Source: an uncultured Lachnospiraceae bacterium
Lineage (GTDB): Bacteria; Bacillota; Clostridia; Lachnospirales; Lachnospiraceae
Length of the DNA stretch: 64,000 nucleotides
NCBI GenBank assembly: GCA_947652735.1
Contig: CANTEG010000013.1
Location: 17,529 to 81,528 of the forward strand
Direction of reading: 5' to 3'
Positions 41,755 to 50,760 of the stretch are shown piece after piece (the first letter of the stretch is position 1; each line of letters starts with the position of its first letter). The translations under genes were made by a program, and so were the position numbers. Below the pieces are notes generated by a model. The model worked only from the letters and a program-made list of their open reading frames with translations, ran no database searches and was not told the DNA's origin.

Positions 41755-43707
41755 ATGAGAGAAGTTTTCCTTGCCGAAACGGCAGGATTTTGTTTTGGGG
41801 TAAAGCGGGCTGTAGATACGGTTTACAATGAAATTTCAAACCCCGGAAATGAAAAAGTGTATACCTATGGCCCCATAATACACAACGAGGAAGTTGTGGG
41901 CGACCTAAAGTCGAAAGGCGTTACTATTTTGGATGAGGATATCTTTGAACATGTAGAAGACGGCAGCTTATCGGGGAAAGTCATTATACGGTCTCATGGT
42001 GTGGGGCGTGCCATATACGATAAGCTTAATCAGTCAGGACTTACGGTTATAGATGCAACATGTCCTTTTGTAAAAAAAATTCATAAAATTGTAGATGAGG
42101 AAAGTGCAAAGGGAAACCGTATCGTTATAGTTGGCGATAAGCATCACCCGGAGGTTCAGGGTATCATAGGCTGGTGTAATACGGAGCCGATTGTGACAGA
42201 TTCCGTGGAAGATGCGTCGAAAATTGACGAAATTACGGAAAAAAATGTGATTTTAGTTGCGCAAACTACATTTAATAGCATTAAATTTAAAGAATTAGTT
42301 GAATTTTTTCGAAAAAAATATTATAATGTTTGTGTTTATAATACCATTTGCAATGCTACGCATGATAGACAGGCAGAAGCACGGGAACTTGCAGCCCAGG
42401 TTGATGCCATGATAGTCATTGGTGGTATGAAAAGCTCTAATACACAAAAGCTGTATGATATGAGCAAAAAAGAATGCAAAAATACTTACTATATTCAGAC
42501 ACTCGTTGACTTGGATTTAACTGTTATAGAATCCGCTAAGAGGGTAGGTATTACGGCTGGGGCATCTACCCCAAAAAACATTATTAAGGAGGTTTATGAC
42601 AGTATGTCAGAATTAAGCTTTGAGGAACTGCTCAAGCAGTCAGAAGAAAACCAAACAAAAATAAAACCGGGTAGTGTGGTGGAAGGAAAGATAATAGACG
42701 TTAAGCCTGATGAAATCGTTGTTGATATTCAGTACAAGGCAGACGGTATTATTACCAAAAATGAATATTCAAATACGCCTAACCTCGACCTGACAACGGT
42801 TGCCAAAGTAGGAGATCCGATTAAGGTTAAAGTAGTAAAGACGAATGATGGAGAAGGACAGGTTCTGCTTTCCTATAAGAGGGTAGCGGCTGAGAAATCA
42901 TATGCCATGCTTGAGGAGGCATTTGAAAATGAAACAGTTTTGAAAGCTAAGGTTACACAGGTCGTTGAAGGCGGTGTAAGCGTGTCGGTTGAGGAGTGCA
43001 AGGTATTTATACCTGCGAGCCTTGTTTCAGATGTATATGAGAAAAACTTAAGCAAGTTTATGGATCAGGAGATTGAGTTTGTCATTACTGAATTCAATCC
43101 TAAGAAGAGAAGAATTATAGGAAATAGAAAGAAACTTATCGTAGCTGCTAAGGCCGAAGCTGCAAAGAAGCTTTTTGATTCAATCAATGTTGGTGATGTT
43201 GTAGAAGGAACAGTTAAAAATGTCACATCATTTGGTGCATTTATTGATTTAGGCGGAGCAGATGGTCTTCTCCATATTTCAGAGATGTCATGGGGAAGAA
43301 TTGATGACCCTAAGAGTATTCTTAAGGTTGGCGATAAGGTTAAAACATTTATTAAGGATATCAATGGCGAGAAAATAGCATTAAGCTTAAAATTCGAGGA
43401 TGCGAATCCTTGGGTTAAGGCAGGAGAGAAATATACTGTAGGAAGTGAAGTTACAGGAAAGGTAGCTCGAATGACTGCATTTGGTGCATTTATTGAACTT
43501 GAGCCAGGCGTTGATGCACTTTTGCATGTTTCCCAGATTTCAAATGAGCATGTTGAAAAGCCTGAGGATGTATTTAAGATTGGTCAGGAGATTACTGCAA
43601 AGGTTGTAGATTTCAAGCAGGAAGACAAGAAAATCAGTCTCAGCATAAAGGCAATGCTTAAGCCTGAAGAAGATGTTAAGGAATCAGAGGAAACAGTGGA
43701 GGAATAA
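41755..43707 (+). CDS. ispH-rpsA: IspH-ribosomal protein S1 fusion
   Basis: Residues 1 to about 285 are 4-hydroxy-3-methylbut-2-enyl diphosphate reductase, the last non-mevalonate isoprenoid enzyme. Its three iron-sulfur ligands are Cys13 (GFCFGVKRA), Cys103 (ATCPFVKK) and Cys199 (NTICNAT). From about 300 to 635 lie four S1 RNA-binding repeats, the last two of the VTSFGAFIDLGG and MTAFGAFIELEP type. The tail is acidic. One continuous frame of 650 residues links both parts, a fusion known from many Clostridia. The ribosomal or regulatory role of the S1 half is inferred from the family. Confidence 0.95.
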   Translation: MREVFLAETAGFCFGVKRAVDTVYNEISNPGNEKVYTYGPIIHNEEVVGDLKSKGVTILDEDIFEHVEDGSLSGKVIIRSHGVGRAIYDKLNQSGLTVIDATCPFVKKIHKIVDEESAKGNRIVIVGDKHHPEVQGIIGWCNTEPIVTDSVEDASKIDEITEKNVILVAQTTFNSIKFKELVEFFRKKYYNVCVYNTICNATHDRQAEARELAAQVDAMIVIGGMKSSNTQKLYDMSKKECKNTYYIQTLVDLDLTVIESAKRVGITAGASTPKNIIKEVYDSMSELSFEELLKQSEENQTKIKPGSVVEGKIIDVKPDEIVVDIQYKADGIITKNEYSNTPNLDLTTVAKVGDPIKVKVVKTNDGEGQVLLSYKRVAAEKSYAMLEEAFENETVLKAKVTQVVEGGVSVSVEECKVFIPASLVSDVYEKNLSKFMDQEIEFVITEFNPKKRRIIGNRKKLIVAAKAEAAKKLFDSINVGDVVEGTVKNVTSFGAFIDLGGADGLLHISEMSWGRIDDPKSILKVGDKVKTFIKDINGEKIALSLKFEDANPWVKAGEKYTVGSEVTGKVARMTAFGAFIELEPGVDALLHVSQISNEHVEKPEDVFKIGQEITAKVVDFKQEDKKISLSIKAMLKPEEDVKESEETVEE

Positions 43708-43713
43708 TTTAAT

Positions 43714-44493
43714 ATGGCATATGGGTACGAAGAATTCAAAAAGGATGTGTATAAGCTTACAAACATCAATTTGGATATGTACAAGGAACGCCAGATGAAA
43801 AGAAGAATAGAATCCCTGATTGACAGAAAGGGTTTCCAAGGCTTCGATGATTTTTTCAAAGGTATGAAACAGGACAAAGCTCTGCTTCGTACCTTTGTTA
43901 GTTATCTCACAATAAATGTATCACAATTTTACCGTAATCCGGGACAATGGGAAACTTTCGAAAAGGAAATGATACCATACCTGAAAAAAAGCTACGGTGA
44001 TAAGATAACCATCTGGAGTGCGGCATGCTCAACAGGGGATGAGCCGTACACATTGGCAATGATTATGTCAAAGTACATACCGACGAACAAGATAAAGATT
44101 ATAGCGACTGACATTGATGAGGATGTTATTGCCTTTGCAAAAGAAGGCATTTATACGGAAAAGAGTCTTGTTGATTTGCCTGAAGAATATAAGAAAAAAT
44201 ATTTTAAAAAGGTTGATAATTTTCACAGTCAGATATCTGACGAAATAAAATCCTGCGTAACATTCAAGAAGCATAATTTGCTTGAGGATGCATACTTTAA
44301 GGATGTAAGCATGATTGTGTGCAGAAATGTTGTTATTTATTTTACGGAGGATGCAAAGGATGATGTGTACCGTAAGTTTCATGGTGCATTGTCCAAGGAC
44401 GGATTGTTATTTATCGGTAATACGGAACAGATTTTGCATGCGAAGGAAATGGGATTCCAGGCTGTTAAAACATTCTTTTACAAAAAAATATAA
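43714..44493 (+). CDS. cheR: Chemotaxis protein methyltransferase CheR
   Basis: This SAM-dependent enzyme methylates glutamates on chemoreceptors. The N-terminal helical domain (about 1-75) is followed by the methyltransferase fold with IWSAACSTGDEPYTLAMIM, IIATDIDEDVIAFAKEGIYTE and VICRNVVIYFTEDAK. The length is 259 residues. It begins only six bases after the ispH-rpsA fusion, so it is likely co-transcribed, apart from other chemotaxis genes. It supports a motile organism. Confidence 0.95.
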   Translation: MAYGYEEFKKDVYKLTNINLDMYKERQMKRRIESLIDRKGFQGFDDFFKGMKQDKALLRTFVSYLTINVSQFYRNPGQWETFEKEMIPYLKKSYGDKITIWSAACSTGDEPYTLAMIMSKYIPTNKIKIIATDIDEDVIAFAKEGIYTEKSLVDLPEEYKKKYFKKVDNFHSQISDEIKSCVTFKKHNLLEDAYFKDVSMIVCRNVVIYFTEDAKDDVYRKFHGALSKDGLLFIGNTEQILHAKEMGFQAVKTFFYKKI

Positions 44494-44501
44494 GGTATGG
44501 C

Positions 44502-44530
44502 TTGATTTATTTTGCTTGGTATGATATAGT
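44502..44530 (+). promoter_or_regulatory. Promoter of rplS
   Basis: TTGATT (44502-44507) and TATAGT (44525-44530) are 17 bases apart. A leader of about 75 bases follows before rplS. L19 leaders are often structured, but I could not identify a specific motif. Confidence 0.7.
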
Positions 44531-44610
44531 ATCCTAGTTGTGAAAAAAGGGATGGTCCTCTGTATCTTGTATGATATAAGAACGTCTAAATTATTTAGGA
44601 GGTCACACAA

Positions 44611-44961
44611 ATGAACACAAACGAAATTATCAAGAACATTGAGGCTGCCCAGATTAAGGAAGTAACAGAGTTTAATGTTGGCGATACAATTAAGGTATAC
44701 GCTAAGATTAAAGAGGGCGAGAGAGAAAGAGTACAGGCTTTTGAGGGAACTGTTCTTAAGAAGCAGGGCGGAAGCTGTAGAGAGACATTCACTGTAAGAA
44801 AGAATTCCAACGGTGTAGGCGTTGAGAAAACATGGCCGCTTCATTCACCAACAATCGAGAAGATAGAGGTTATCAGAAGAGGTAAGGTAAGACGTGCTAA
44901 GCTTAACTACTTACGTGACAGGGTAGGTAAGAAGGCTAAGGTAAAAGAGCTTGTAAAATAA
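44611..44961 (+). CDS. rplS: 50S ribosomal protein L19
   Basis: This is a large-subunit protein at the 30S interface. [59 protein letters not shown] and RRAKLNYLR are classical L19 blocks. It is 116 residues long, with AGGAGG upstream. It has its own promoter and terminator. Confidence 0.97.
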   Translation: MNTNEIIKNIEAAQIKEVTEFNVGDTIKVYAKIKEGERERVQAFEGTVLKKQGGSCRETFTVRKNSNGVGVEKTWPLHSPTIEKIEVIRRGKVRRAKLNYLRDRVGKKAKVKELVK

Positions 44962-44969
44962 CGAATAGG

Positions 44970-45003
44970 ATGACTGGAGATAAAAGCTCCAGTCATTTTT
45001 AAA
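44970..45003 (+). terminator. Intrinsic terminator after rplS
   Basis: TGACTGGAG (44971-44979) pairs with CTCCAGTCA (44987-44995), followed by TTTTTAAAAT. Confidence 0.85.
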
Positions 45004-45033
45004 ATAACAGAAAATTTTAGCGGGTGACATGAT

Positions 45034-45636
45034 ATGAAACGTACAACAAATATGCTTGAAATAAAAATAAAAGATAAGTCAGTGAAAAAGCCTGTTAAAA
45101 AAACAAAACACAGAATTTTCAAGGGCATTTTTAACTGGATTATTCTTGTTTTAGTTGCCATAGTAACCGGATACGCTTTTGTTATGTTCGGATTTCAAAC
45201 AATTAATGTTGTAGGACCGTCAATGAATGATACATTGAAGGACGGACAGGTTGTTGTTGTAAATAAGCTAAGCTATAAATTTGGAAGTGTGGAACGATAC
45301 GATATTGTTGCGTTCTCCTTAGTTGAAAATGATGATTACTATGACATAAAAAGGGTGATAGGAATGCCGGGGGAGACTGTATCAATTGCTGATGGTGTTT
45401 TGTATATTGACGGACAGCCTCTTGGAACAAGTGTTGTTTCAGGTAGTATATTGACGGAGGGCATTGCCAAAAAGGGTGTAACCCTCGGTGATAATGAATA
45501 TTTTTTACTAGGAGATAATGTGAACAACAGTGAGGATTCAAGATATACAAACATAGGAAACGTAAGTAGTGCGGAAATACTTGGCAAGGTTATATATACT
45601 TGGAGCCCAAAGGAAAGCAGAGGAAAAATAAAATGA
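45034..45636 (+). CDS. lepB: Signal peptidase I (first copy)
   Basis: This membrane-bound peptidase removes signal peptides from secreted proteins. One membrane helix lies at about residues 33-53. The catalytic serine is Ser63 (VVGPSMNDTL) and the general-base lysine Lys106 (YDIKRVIGMPGE). The C-terminal FLLGDNVNNSEDSRY block is conserved. The length is 200 residues. The stop codon overlaps the rbgA start (ATGA). A second signal peptidase follows rbgA. Confidence 0.93.
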   Translation: MKRTTNMLEIKIKDKSVKKPVKKTKHRIFKGIFNWIILVLVAIVTGYAFVMFGFQTINVVGPSMNDTLKDGQVVVVNKLSYKFGSVERYDIVAFSLVENDDYYDIKRVIGMPGETVSIADGVLYIDGQPLGTSVVSGSILTEGIAKKGVTLGDNEYFLLGDNVNNSEDSRYTNIGNVSSAEILGKVIYTWSPKESRGKIK

Positions 45637-46475
45637 ATATTCAGTGGTATCCGGGTCATATGACAAAAGCGAAAAGAATGATGCAGGAAGATATCAAGCT
45701 GATTGATATTGTGGTGGAGCTTTTGGATGCACGAGCACCAATGAGCAGTAAAAATCCTGATATTGATACACTTGCATTAAACAAATACCGTCTGGTTATA
45801 TTAAACAAATACGACCTTGCAGACAGCAGGGCTACGTCTATGTGGGAAAAATATTTCAGGGATAAGGGATATTTTGTTGCATGTCTTGACTCCAGAAAAA
45901 ATACGGGTATGAAATCGATTACCGATACAATTATGGAAGCGTGCCGGGAGAAAATAGAGCGTGACAGAAAAAGAGGAATTATTAACAGACCGATTCGTGC
46001 CATGGTTGTTGGAATTCCAAATGTAGGGAAATCAACATTTATTAATTCATATGCAAAAAAGGCATGTACAAAGGTTGGAAACAAACCAGGTGTCACAAAG
46101 GGAAAGCAGTGGATAAGGATAAACAAAAATGTTGAGCTTTTAGATACGCCAGGAATTTTATGGCCAAAGTTTGAGGATGAAAGAGTCGGATTAAATCTTG
46201 CCTATATCGGCTCGATTAATGATAACATTATATCTATGAGTGAACTTGCACTTGGTTTGATTACGTTTCTGAAAAAAAATTATTGTAATGTATTGCAGGA
46301 TAGGTATAATATAGATATTGAGAAACAGGATTTTGAAATTCTTCAGGATATAGCTGTTAACAGACAATGTATTCAAAAAGGAAATGAACCGGATATTGAA
46401 AAGGCTTCAATTTTGTTATTTGATGATTTTAGAAGCGGGAAACTTGGAAGAATAAGTTTGGAAATGCCGGAATAA
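45633..46475 (+). CDS. rbgA: Ribosome biogenesis GTPase RbgA (YlqF)
   Basis: This circularly permuted GTPase is needed for late 50S subunit assembly. The order of GTPase motifs is shuffled: G4 (NKYDLAD) comes first, followed by G1 (GIPNVGKST) and G3 (DTPGILWP). It starts IQWYPGHMTKAKRMMQ, as in the family. Residues total 280. ATG 45633 overlaps the lepB stop codon by four bases, which indicates coupled translation. A longer reading from 45600 is not supported. Confidence 0.95.
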   Translation: MNIQWYPGHMTKAKRMMQEDIKLIDIVVELLDARAPMSSKNPDIDTLALNKYRLVILNKYDLADSRATSMWEKYFRDKGYFVACLDSRKNTGMKSITDTIMEACREKIERDRKRGIINRPIRAMVVGIPNVGKSTFINSYAKKACTKVGNKPGVTKGKQWIRINKNVELLDTPGILWPKFEDERVGLNLAYIGSINDNIISMSELALGLITFLKKNYCNVLQDRYNIDIEKQDFEILQDIAVNRQCIQKGNEPDIEKASILLFDDFRSGKLGRISLEMPE

Positions 46476-46495
46476 AAAATAGGAGTTGACCTATC

Positions 46496-47335
46496 ATGGG
46501 TTTAAAAAAGAAAAAAAATAATAAAGAAATAGAACAAAAGACTGAAAACGTTTCCGTGGATGAAGAAAAAAAGGATAGAAGCGAAGAAGCTGCCACGACG
46601 GAAGATGCTGATGACAAAAAAGATAAAACCTTGGAAGGTAAGGGGAAAAAGGCTTCAAAGGGTAAAAAAGAAAATTCTAGTATGAAAGAAGACGCATCCG
46701 AATCTGAAGAAGATGCTGAGGGAGTGGAGTCAGAAGACAGCAAATCCAAAGAAAAAAAGAAACGGAAGAAAAAAGAAAAAAAGCAGGAGAAAAAGCCAGA
46801 GGAAGTCAACATCGTAAAGGAACTGCTAAGCCTTATCGTGTACATAGGCATAGTTGTTTTGCTGTGTTATTTTATTATTAATTTTGTGGGCTGCCGTTCG
46901 AGAGTCGATGGTGCTTCAATGAATCCAACTCTTGAGGATGGGGATAATCTTTGGGTTGATAAGCTTTCTTACACCTTTGGTAAGCCTGACAGATTTGATG
47001 TTATTATCTTTAATTATGATGAAAATACAACCTATGTTAAAAGAATTATAGGTCTGCCGGGAGAGACAGTGAGGATTGACCAGAAAGGGCAGATTTTTAT
47101 CAACGAACAGCTTCTTGTAGAAAATTACGGTTTGGAAGCTATACATGCCAATAATCTTGGGCGGGCGAACCAGCCTGTTTTACTGGGTGAGGATGAGTAC
47201 TTTGTGTTGGGTGACAACAGAAATAACAGTTCTGACAGCAGATGGCCTGATGTTGGAAATGTACAAAAAGAGGATATCGTCGGAAAGGTTGTTTTAAGAA
47301 TATATCCATTTAAGAGCTTTGGCTTTGTAAAATAA
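46496..47335 (+). CDS. lepB: Signal peptidase I with charged N-terminal extension
   Basis: The C-terminal part is a normal type I signal peptidase: membrane helix at about residues 110-130, nucleophile Ser141 (GASMNPTL), Lys182 (YVKRIIGLPGE), and YFVLGDNRNNSSDSR. It is preceded by about 100 cytoplasmic residues made almost only of Lys, Glu, Asp, Ser and Ala (KKKKNNKEIEQK... KKKRKKKEKKQEKK). This low-complexity tail is not part of the family and may mediate localisation. The total is 279 residues. It lies 20 bases behind rbgA and before a terminator. Confidence 0.93.
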   Translation: MGLKKKKNNKEIEQKTENVSVDEEKKDRSEEAATTEDADDKKDKTLEGKGKKASKGKKENSSMKEDASESEEDAEGVESEDSKSKEKKKRKKKEKKQEKKPEEVNIVKELLSLIVYIGIVVLLCYFIINFVGCRSRVDGASMNPTLEDGDNLWVDKLSYTFGKPDRFDVIIFNYDENTTYVKRIIGLPGETVRIDQKGQIFINEQLLVENYGLEAIHANNLGRANQPVLLGEDEYFVLGDNRNNSSDSRWPDVGNVQKEDIVGKVVLRIYPFKSFGFVK

Positions 47336-47349
47336 CATGTGAGGAAGGT

Positions 47350-47386
47350 GGGCTGTTGCACTACAGTGTGACAGCCCTATTTTAAA
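47350..47386 (+). terminator. Intrinsic terminator after the second lepB
   Basis: GGGCTGT (47350-47356) pairs with ACAGCCC (47371-47377), and CAC with GTG inside, followed by TATTTT. It overlaps the ribosome-site region of rnhB. Confidence 0.8.
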
Positions 47387-47390
47387 AGGT

Positions 47391-48170
47391 ATGAACATAG
47401 GAGAAATAAAGAGTATATTTAAAAATATACATGAGGATGACAGGGACGGACTGGAAAAATTTGTAGCGGATTTCGGTGGGGATACCCGAAGCGGCGTCAC
47501 GGCGGTTGTAAATGCTGCAAAAAAGAAAATTGAGGCATACGATAATGAGGTTATAAGAACAGACAAAATGTATGCATTTGAGGATAAGTATGCCGCTATG
47601 GGCATGAACTATATATGCGGCATTGATGAGGTGGGCAGGGGACCCTTGGCAGGACCTGTTGTTACCTGTGCCGTTATATTGCCGCGGGATGAAAAAATAC
47701 TTCACTTAAACGATTCCAAGCAGCTTTCTGCACGTAAGAGGGAGGAGCTTTATGACATTATAATCAGTCGTGCCGTTTCATACGGAATTGGTATTTCCAG
47801 TGAAAACAGAATTGACGAGATAAACATTTTGCAGGCAACATATGAGGCTATGCGGATGTCCATAGAAAATTTAAAGGTAAAACCCGATATTCTTTTAAAT
47901 GATGCAGTAAAAATACCTAATGTTAACCTGACACAGGTGCCGATAATAAAAGGGGATACATTATCTGCGTCCATAGCTGCTGCAAGCATAGTAGCAAAGG
48001 TTACAAGGGACAGGATGATGGTGGAGTATGATAAGCTTTACCCAGGATATGATTTTGGAAGCAATATGGGATATGGCTCAAAGAAGCATATAGAGGCAAT
48101 AAAATCTATGGGATTATGTGAGATACATAGAAAAAGCTTTACGGGAAATTTTGTGGATATGCAGCATTGA
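47391..48170 (+). CDS. rnhB: Ribonuclease HII
   Basis: The enzyme removes RNA from RNA-DNA hybrids and single ribonucleotides from DNA. The catalytic block CGIDEVGRGPLAGPVV holds Asp79 and Glu80, followed by LNDSKQLSARKREELY and ASIVAKVTRDRMM. A conserved N-terminal region of about 70 residues (IGEIKSIF...RSGV...AKKKIEAYDNE) precedes it, as in Bacillus RnhB. The length is 259 residues. The ribosome-binding site (AAAAGG) is very close to the ATG and looks weak. Confidence 0.94.
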   Translation: MNIGEIKSIFKNIHEDDRDGLEKFVADFGGDTRSGVTAVVNAAKKKIEAYDNEVIRTDKMYAFEDKYAAMGMNYICGIDEVGRGPLAGPVVTCAVILPRDEKILHLNDSKQLSARKREELYDIIISRAVSYGIGISSENRIDEINILQATYEAMRMSIENLKVKPDILLNDAVKIPNVNLTQVPIIKGDTLSASIAAASIVAKVTRDRMMVEYDKLYPGYDFGSNMGYGSKKHIEAIKSMGLCEIHRKSFTGNFVDMQH

Positions 48171-48228
48171 AGACGCTTTGCTCTTTGCTAAGTAATTAAC
48201 TGATATTTGATACGATTGGAGTGTATGT

Positions 48229-49986
48229 ATGAATATATCTGATAGGGGAATTAACCCAGGTGTAGGACGGGAACTGAATCATGTTTTTACCAAGGAGCAG
48301 ATAAATGCCATAAAAAATACTGACGGTCAGTCGGCAAATGCACAGATAGCAAAGGTTGCAGTTGGTGAAATGTTCCGGGGACAGATTCTTGATATAACAA
48401 ACAATCAGGTGAGTATTGCACTTGACGGAAAAGGTGTCTTAAGTGCAAGGATGCTTGACTCGGTTAATCTCAACATAGGCGATACGCTTTCTTTTCTCGT
48501 GCAGGAAAATGATGGTGTAAACGTTATGATAAAGCCTCAGGCGGAGTCGGCAGGGGCAGTTAAGGACAACGCCATCTTTAAAATTTTAGAGGGCAACAAT
48601 CTTATGCCTACCGAGAAAAACTATCAGATTGCCGAGGCTCTTATGAATCGGGGAATGCCTGTTGACAAGGCACATATGCAGCAGATTATGCAGCAGTCTT
48701 ATAAGTTTTCGGATACTTCCATTGACACATTAATCGCATTAAACAAGCTTGGGATAGAAGTAAATGAAGCAAATATCAGGCAGTATACGGATTACATGAA
48801 TAATTCACATCAGCTTTCGGGAAATCTGAATGCATTAGCCACAGAGCTTGCTGATTTTTTCACTGCCGAAATACAGGGAATGGCAGAAGCAGGAGAGACA
48901 CAAAACACGGATACCATGCTTGCCAAGAGCAACATGGTGCTTGAGATTATAGCGGACAGTGTTGATATGCCTTCTGAGGCATTAAATGACATAGTAATTC
49001 ATGCAAATAAGGACGCTGGTCAGGGAATAAATAACAGTGAAAATACGGCAAATATAAAAAGCAATATATTGCAGGAAACAGTAGGAAGCAAGGCGGCTTC
49101 TGAGGTAGCGGGCAGTATTCTTGAAAATGTCATCGGTGAACTTTCAGACAAAACAGGCATGGAAAACGGAACCATGAAAGTAATTTTTGACAAGCTATCA
49201 TCAATGGGATTTAACAACGAAGATTTGTCAAGACTTGCAAAGGAATCAGATTCACCTGTTAAGCTTTTAAATAACATAAATAAAATTTTGGAAAATAATA
49301 AGGAGCAGATACCTGCGGAGACAGTGAAGAACTTTTTTTCTTCCCCTGAATATAACGGTATGCTGGGAGAGGCAACAGCGAAAAAATTCTCAATTAACCC
49401 AAGGGATATGCAGGAGCCAAAAGAGCTTGATGACTTATACAACAAAATATATGAGAAGACAAATAAGCTTATGAACACCCTCTCAAAGGCAGGAACGGGC
49501 GGGCCGGGAGGAGAAAACTTAAACAACACCGCAAAAAGCGTTCAGGAAAGAATTGATTTTATGCAGAATCTAAACAACATGTATGCGTATGCACAAATAC
49601 CTGTAAGAACTGCGGGAAACGAAATGAATTCGGAGCTTTTTGTATATATGAACAAGAGGGCAATGAAGGATGCAAAGGATGAGGTAAGTGCACTGCTTCA
49701 TCTTGATATGGAGCATTTAGGGGCAACAGATGTTCATGTCAGCCTGCATGGAAGTACGGTTCACACAAGGTTTTATGTTGAGGACGAGGAAAGTGCACGT
49801 ATTATAGATGAGCATATGACTATGCTTGAAAAGGCAATTAACGACAGCGGCTATAGTCTGACCAATGAGGTAATAGCAAGAGAACCATCACTTGCAAAAC
49901 CGACAACAAATATGGTCGTGGATGAAATGCTTGGAAATGACCTTGAAAAAAGTGTAAAGAGATATTCATTTGATATAAGAATGTAG
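48229..49986 (+). CDS. FliK-like flagellar hook-length control protein (YlqG position)
   Basis: The 585-residue protein has an N-terminal region with a beta-barrel-like segment (GEMFRGQILDITNNQVSIAL, about residues 46-95). A long, variable Asn/Ser/Glu-rich middle follows, then a C-terminal domain (about 455-575) reading YAQIPVRTAGNEMNSELFVYM, LLHLDMEHLGATDVHVSLHG and VHTRFYVEDEESARIIDEH. That end matches the pattern of FliK/Flg_hook C-terminal domains, which measure hook length in the flagellar export apparatus. It occupies the place of ylqG between rnhB and ylqH in Bacillus. A stand-alone function outside the main flagellar operon is unclear. Confidence 0.72.
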   Translation: MNISDRGINPGVGRELNHVFTKEQINAIKNTDGQSANAQIAKVAVGEMFRGQILDITNNQVSIALDGKGVLSARMLDSVNLNIGDTLSFLVQENDGVNVMIKPQAESAGAVKDNAIFKILEGNNLMPTEKNYQIAEALMNRGMPVDKAHMQQIMQQSYKFSDTSIDTLIALNKLGIEVNEANIRQYTDYMNNSHQLSGNLNALATELADFFTAEIQGMAEAGETQNTDTMLAKSNMVLEIIADSVDMPSEALNDIVIHANKDAGQGINNSENTANIKSNILQETVGSKAASEVAGSILENVIGELSDKTGMENGTMKVIFDKLSSMGFNNEDLSRLAKESDSPVKLLNNINKILENNKEQIPAETVKNFFSSPEYNGMLGEATAKKFSINPRDMQEPKELDDLYNKIYEKTNKLMNTLSKAGTGGPGGENLNNTAKSVQERIDFMQNLNNMYAYAQIPVRTAGNEMNSELFVYMNKRAMKDAKDEVSALLHLDMEHLGATDVHVSLHGSTVHTRFYVEDEESARIIDEHMTMLEKAINDSGYSLTNEVIAREPSLAKPTTNMVVDEMLGNDLEKSVKRYSFDIRM

Positions 49987-49994
49987 GTGATAAT

Positions 49995-50294
49995 ATGGCA
50001 TCATTCCAACATAAAAATGAGGGTGAAAAAAGCAAAAAGGCAGTTGCACTGCTGTATGATCCATCCAATCAGGCACCGCAGGTTGTTGCAGCAGGTAAGG
50101 GGGCACTGGCAGATAAAATCATTGACAAGGCGAAGGAAAGTGATGTTCCCTTATATAAGGATACAAACCTTGCAGAGACATTGTTAAAGCTGGATATCGG
50201 AGACTGCATACCGCCTGAGCTTTATGGTGTTGTGGCAGAAATACTCGTATATGTGGACCGGATGGACAAAATACGTGCTAAAATAAAAAAATAA
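49995..50294 (+). CDS. FlhB-like C-terminal domain protein (YlqH)
   Basis: The 99 residues correspond to the cytoplasmic domain of the flagellar/type III export switch FlhB: KKAVALLYDPSNQAPQVVAAGKG, then LADKIIDKAKESDVPLYKDTNLAETL and IPPELYGVVAEILVYV. The membrane half is absent, and the NPTH autocleavage motif before the strand is not present. Small FlhB-like (FhlB) proteins of this type are known to substitute for or modulate FlhB. It begins eight bases after the FliK-like gene, the usual interaction partner. Confidence 0.85.
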   Translation: MASFQHKNEGEKSKKAVALLYDPSNQAPQVVAAGKGALADKIIDKAKESDVPLYKDTNLAETLLKLDIGDCIPPELYGVVAEILVYVDRMDKIRAKIKK

Positions 50295-50370
50295 AGAAGA
50301 ATAACAAATAAATAAGAGATAGGCAAAATTTGATTCTTAAAATGTAGTTGGAGAAAGTTGAATTTTGTTA

Positions 50371-50745
50371 ATGACCGGAGGTGTTACCATCAACAGGAGA
50401 AGCATAGGTGCAAGGTATGAGGAGACGGCAGCGGCTTACCTTGAAAGCTGCGGCTATGACATACTTGCAAGGAATTACAGAAATAAATATGGTGAACTTG
50501 ATATAATAGCCAAAAAGGAAGAACTTCTCGTATATGCGGAGGTAAAGTACCGCAGCAATACAAATTGTGGGGACCCCTTGGAAGCAGTTGACAGAAGAAA
50601 GCAGATACAGATATGTAAGGTGGCAGCATGCCATTACGCAACATATGCAGCAAAATCGTATCAGCCGTGCAGGTTTGATGTGATAGGTGTGTATCATGAC
50701 GAAACAATACGGCATATTGAAAATGCATTTGAATTTTATTGGTAA
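50371..50745 (+). CDS. yraN: UPF0102 endonuclease-like protein YraN
   Basis: This is a small protein with a Holliday-junction-resolvase-like nuclease fold and no proven role. NRRSIGARYEETAAAYLESCGYDILARNYRNKYGELDIIAKKE carries the family Glu and the catalytic-type GELDII, followed by EVKYRSN (E-x-K). The length is 125 residues or slightly less. The start is ambiguous. ATG 50371 is used here. A TTG at 50365 has better spacing to GGAGAAAG, and the conserved part begins only at about residue 8. Confidence 0.88.
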   Translation: MTGGVTINRRSIGARYEETAAAYLESCGYDILARNYRNKYGELDIIAKKEELLVYAEVKYRSNTNCGDPLEAVDRRKQIQICKVAACHYATYAAKSYQPCRFDVIGVYHDETIRHIENAFEFYW

Positions 50746-50760
50746 AAAGGAATTAGATAT

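Noticed and set aside
41755-43707. IspH-S1 fusion as novel
   Set aside because: The same fusion is annotated in many Clostridia. It is kept as a feature only.
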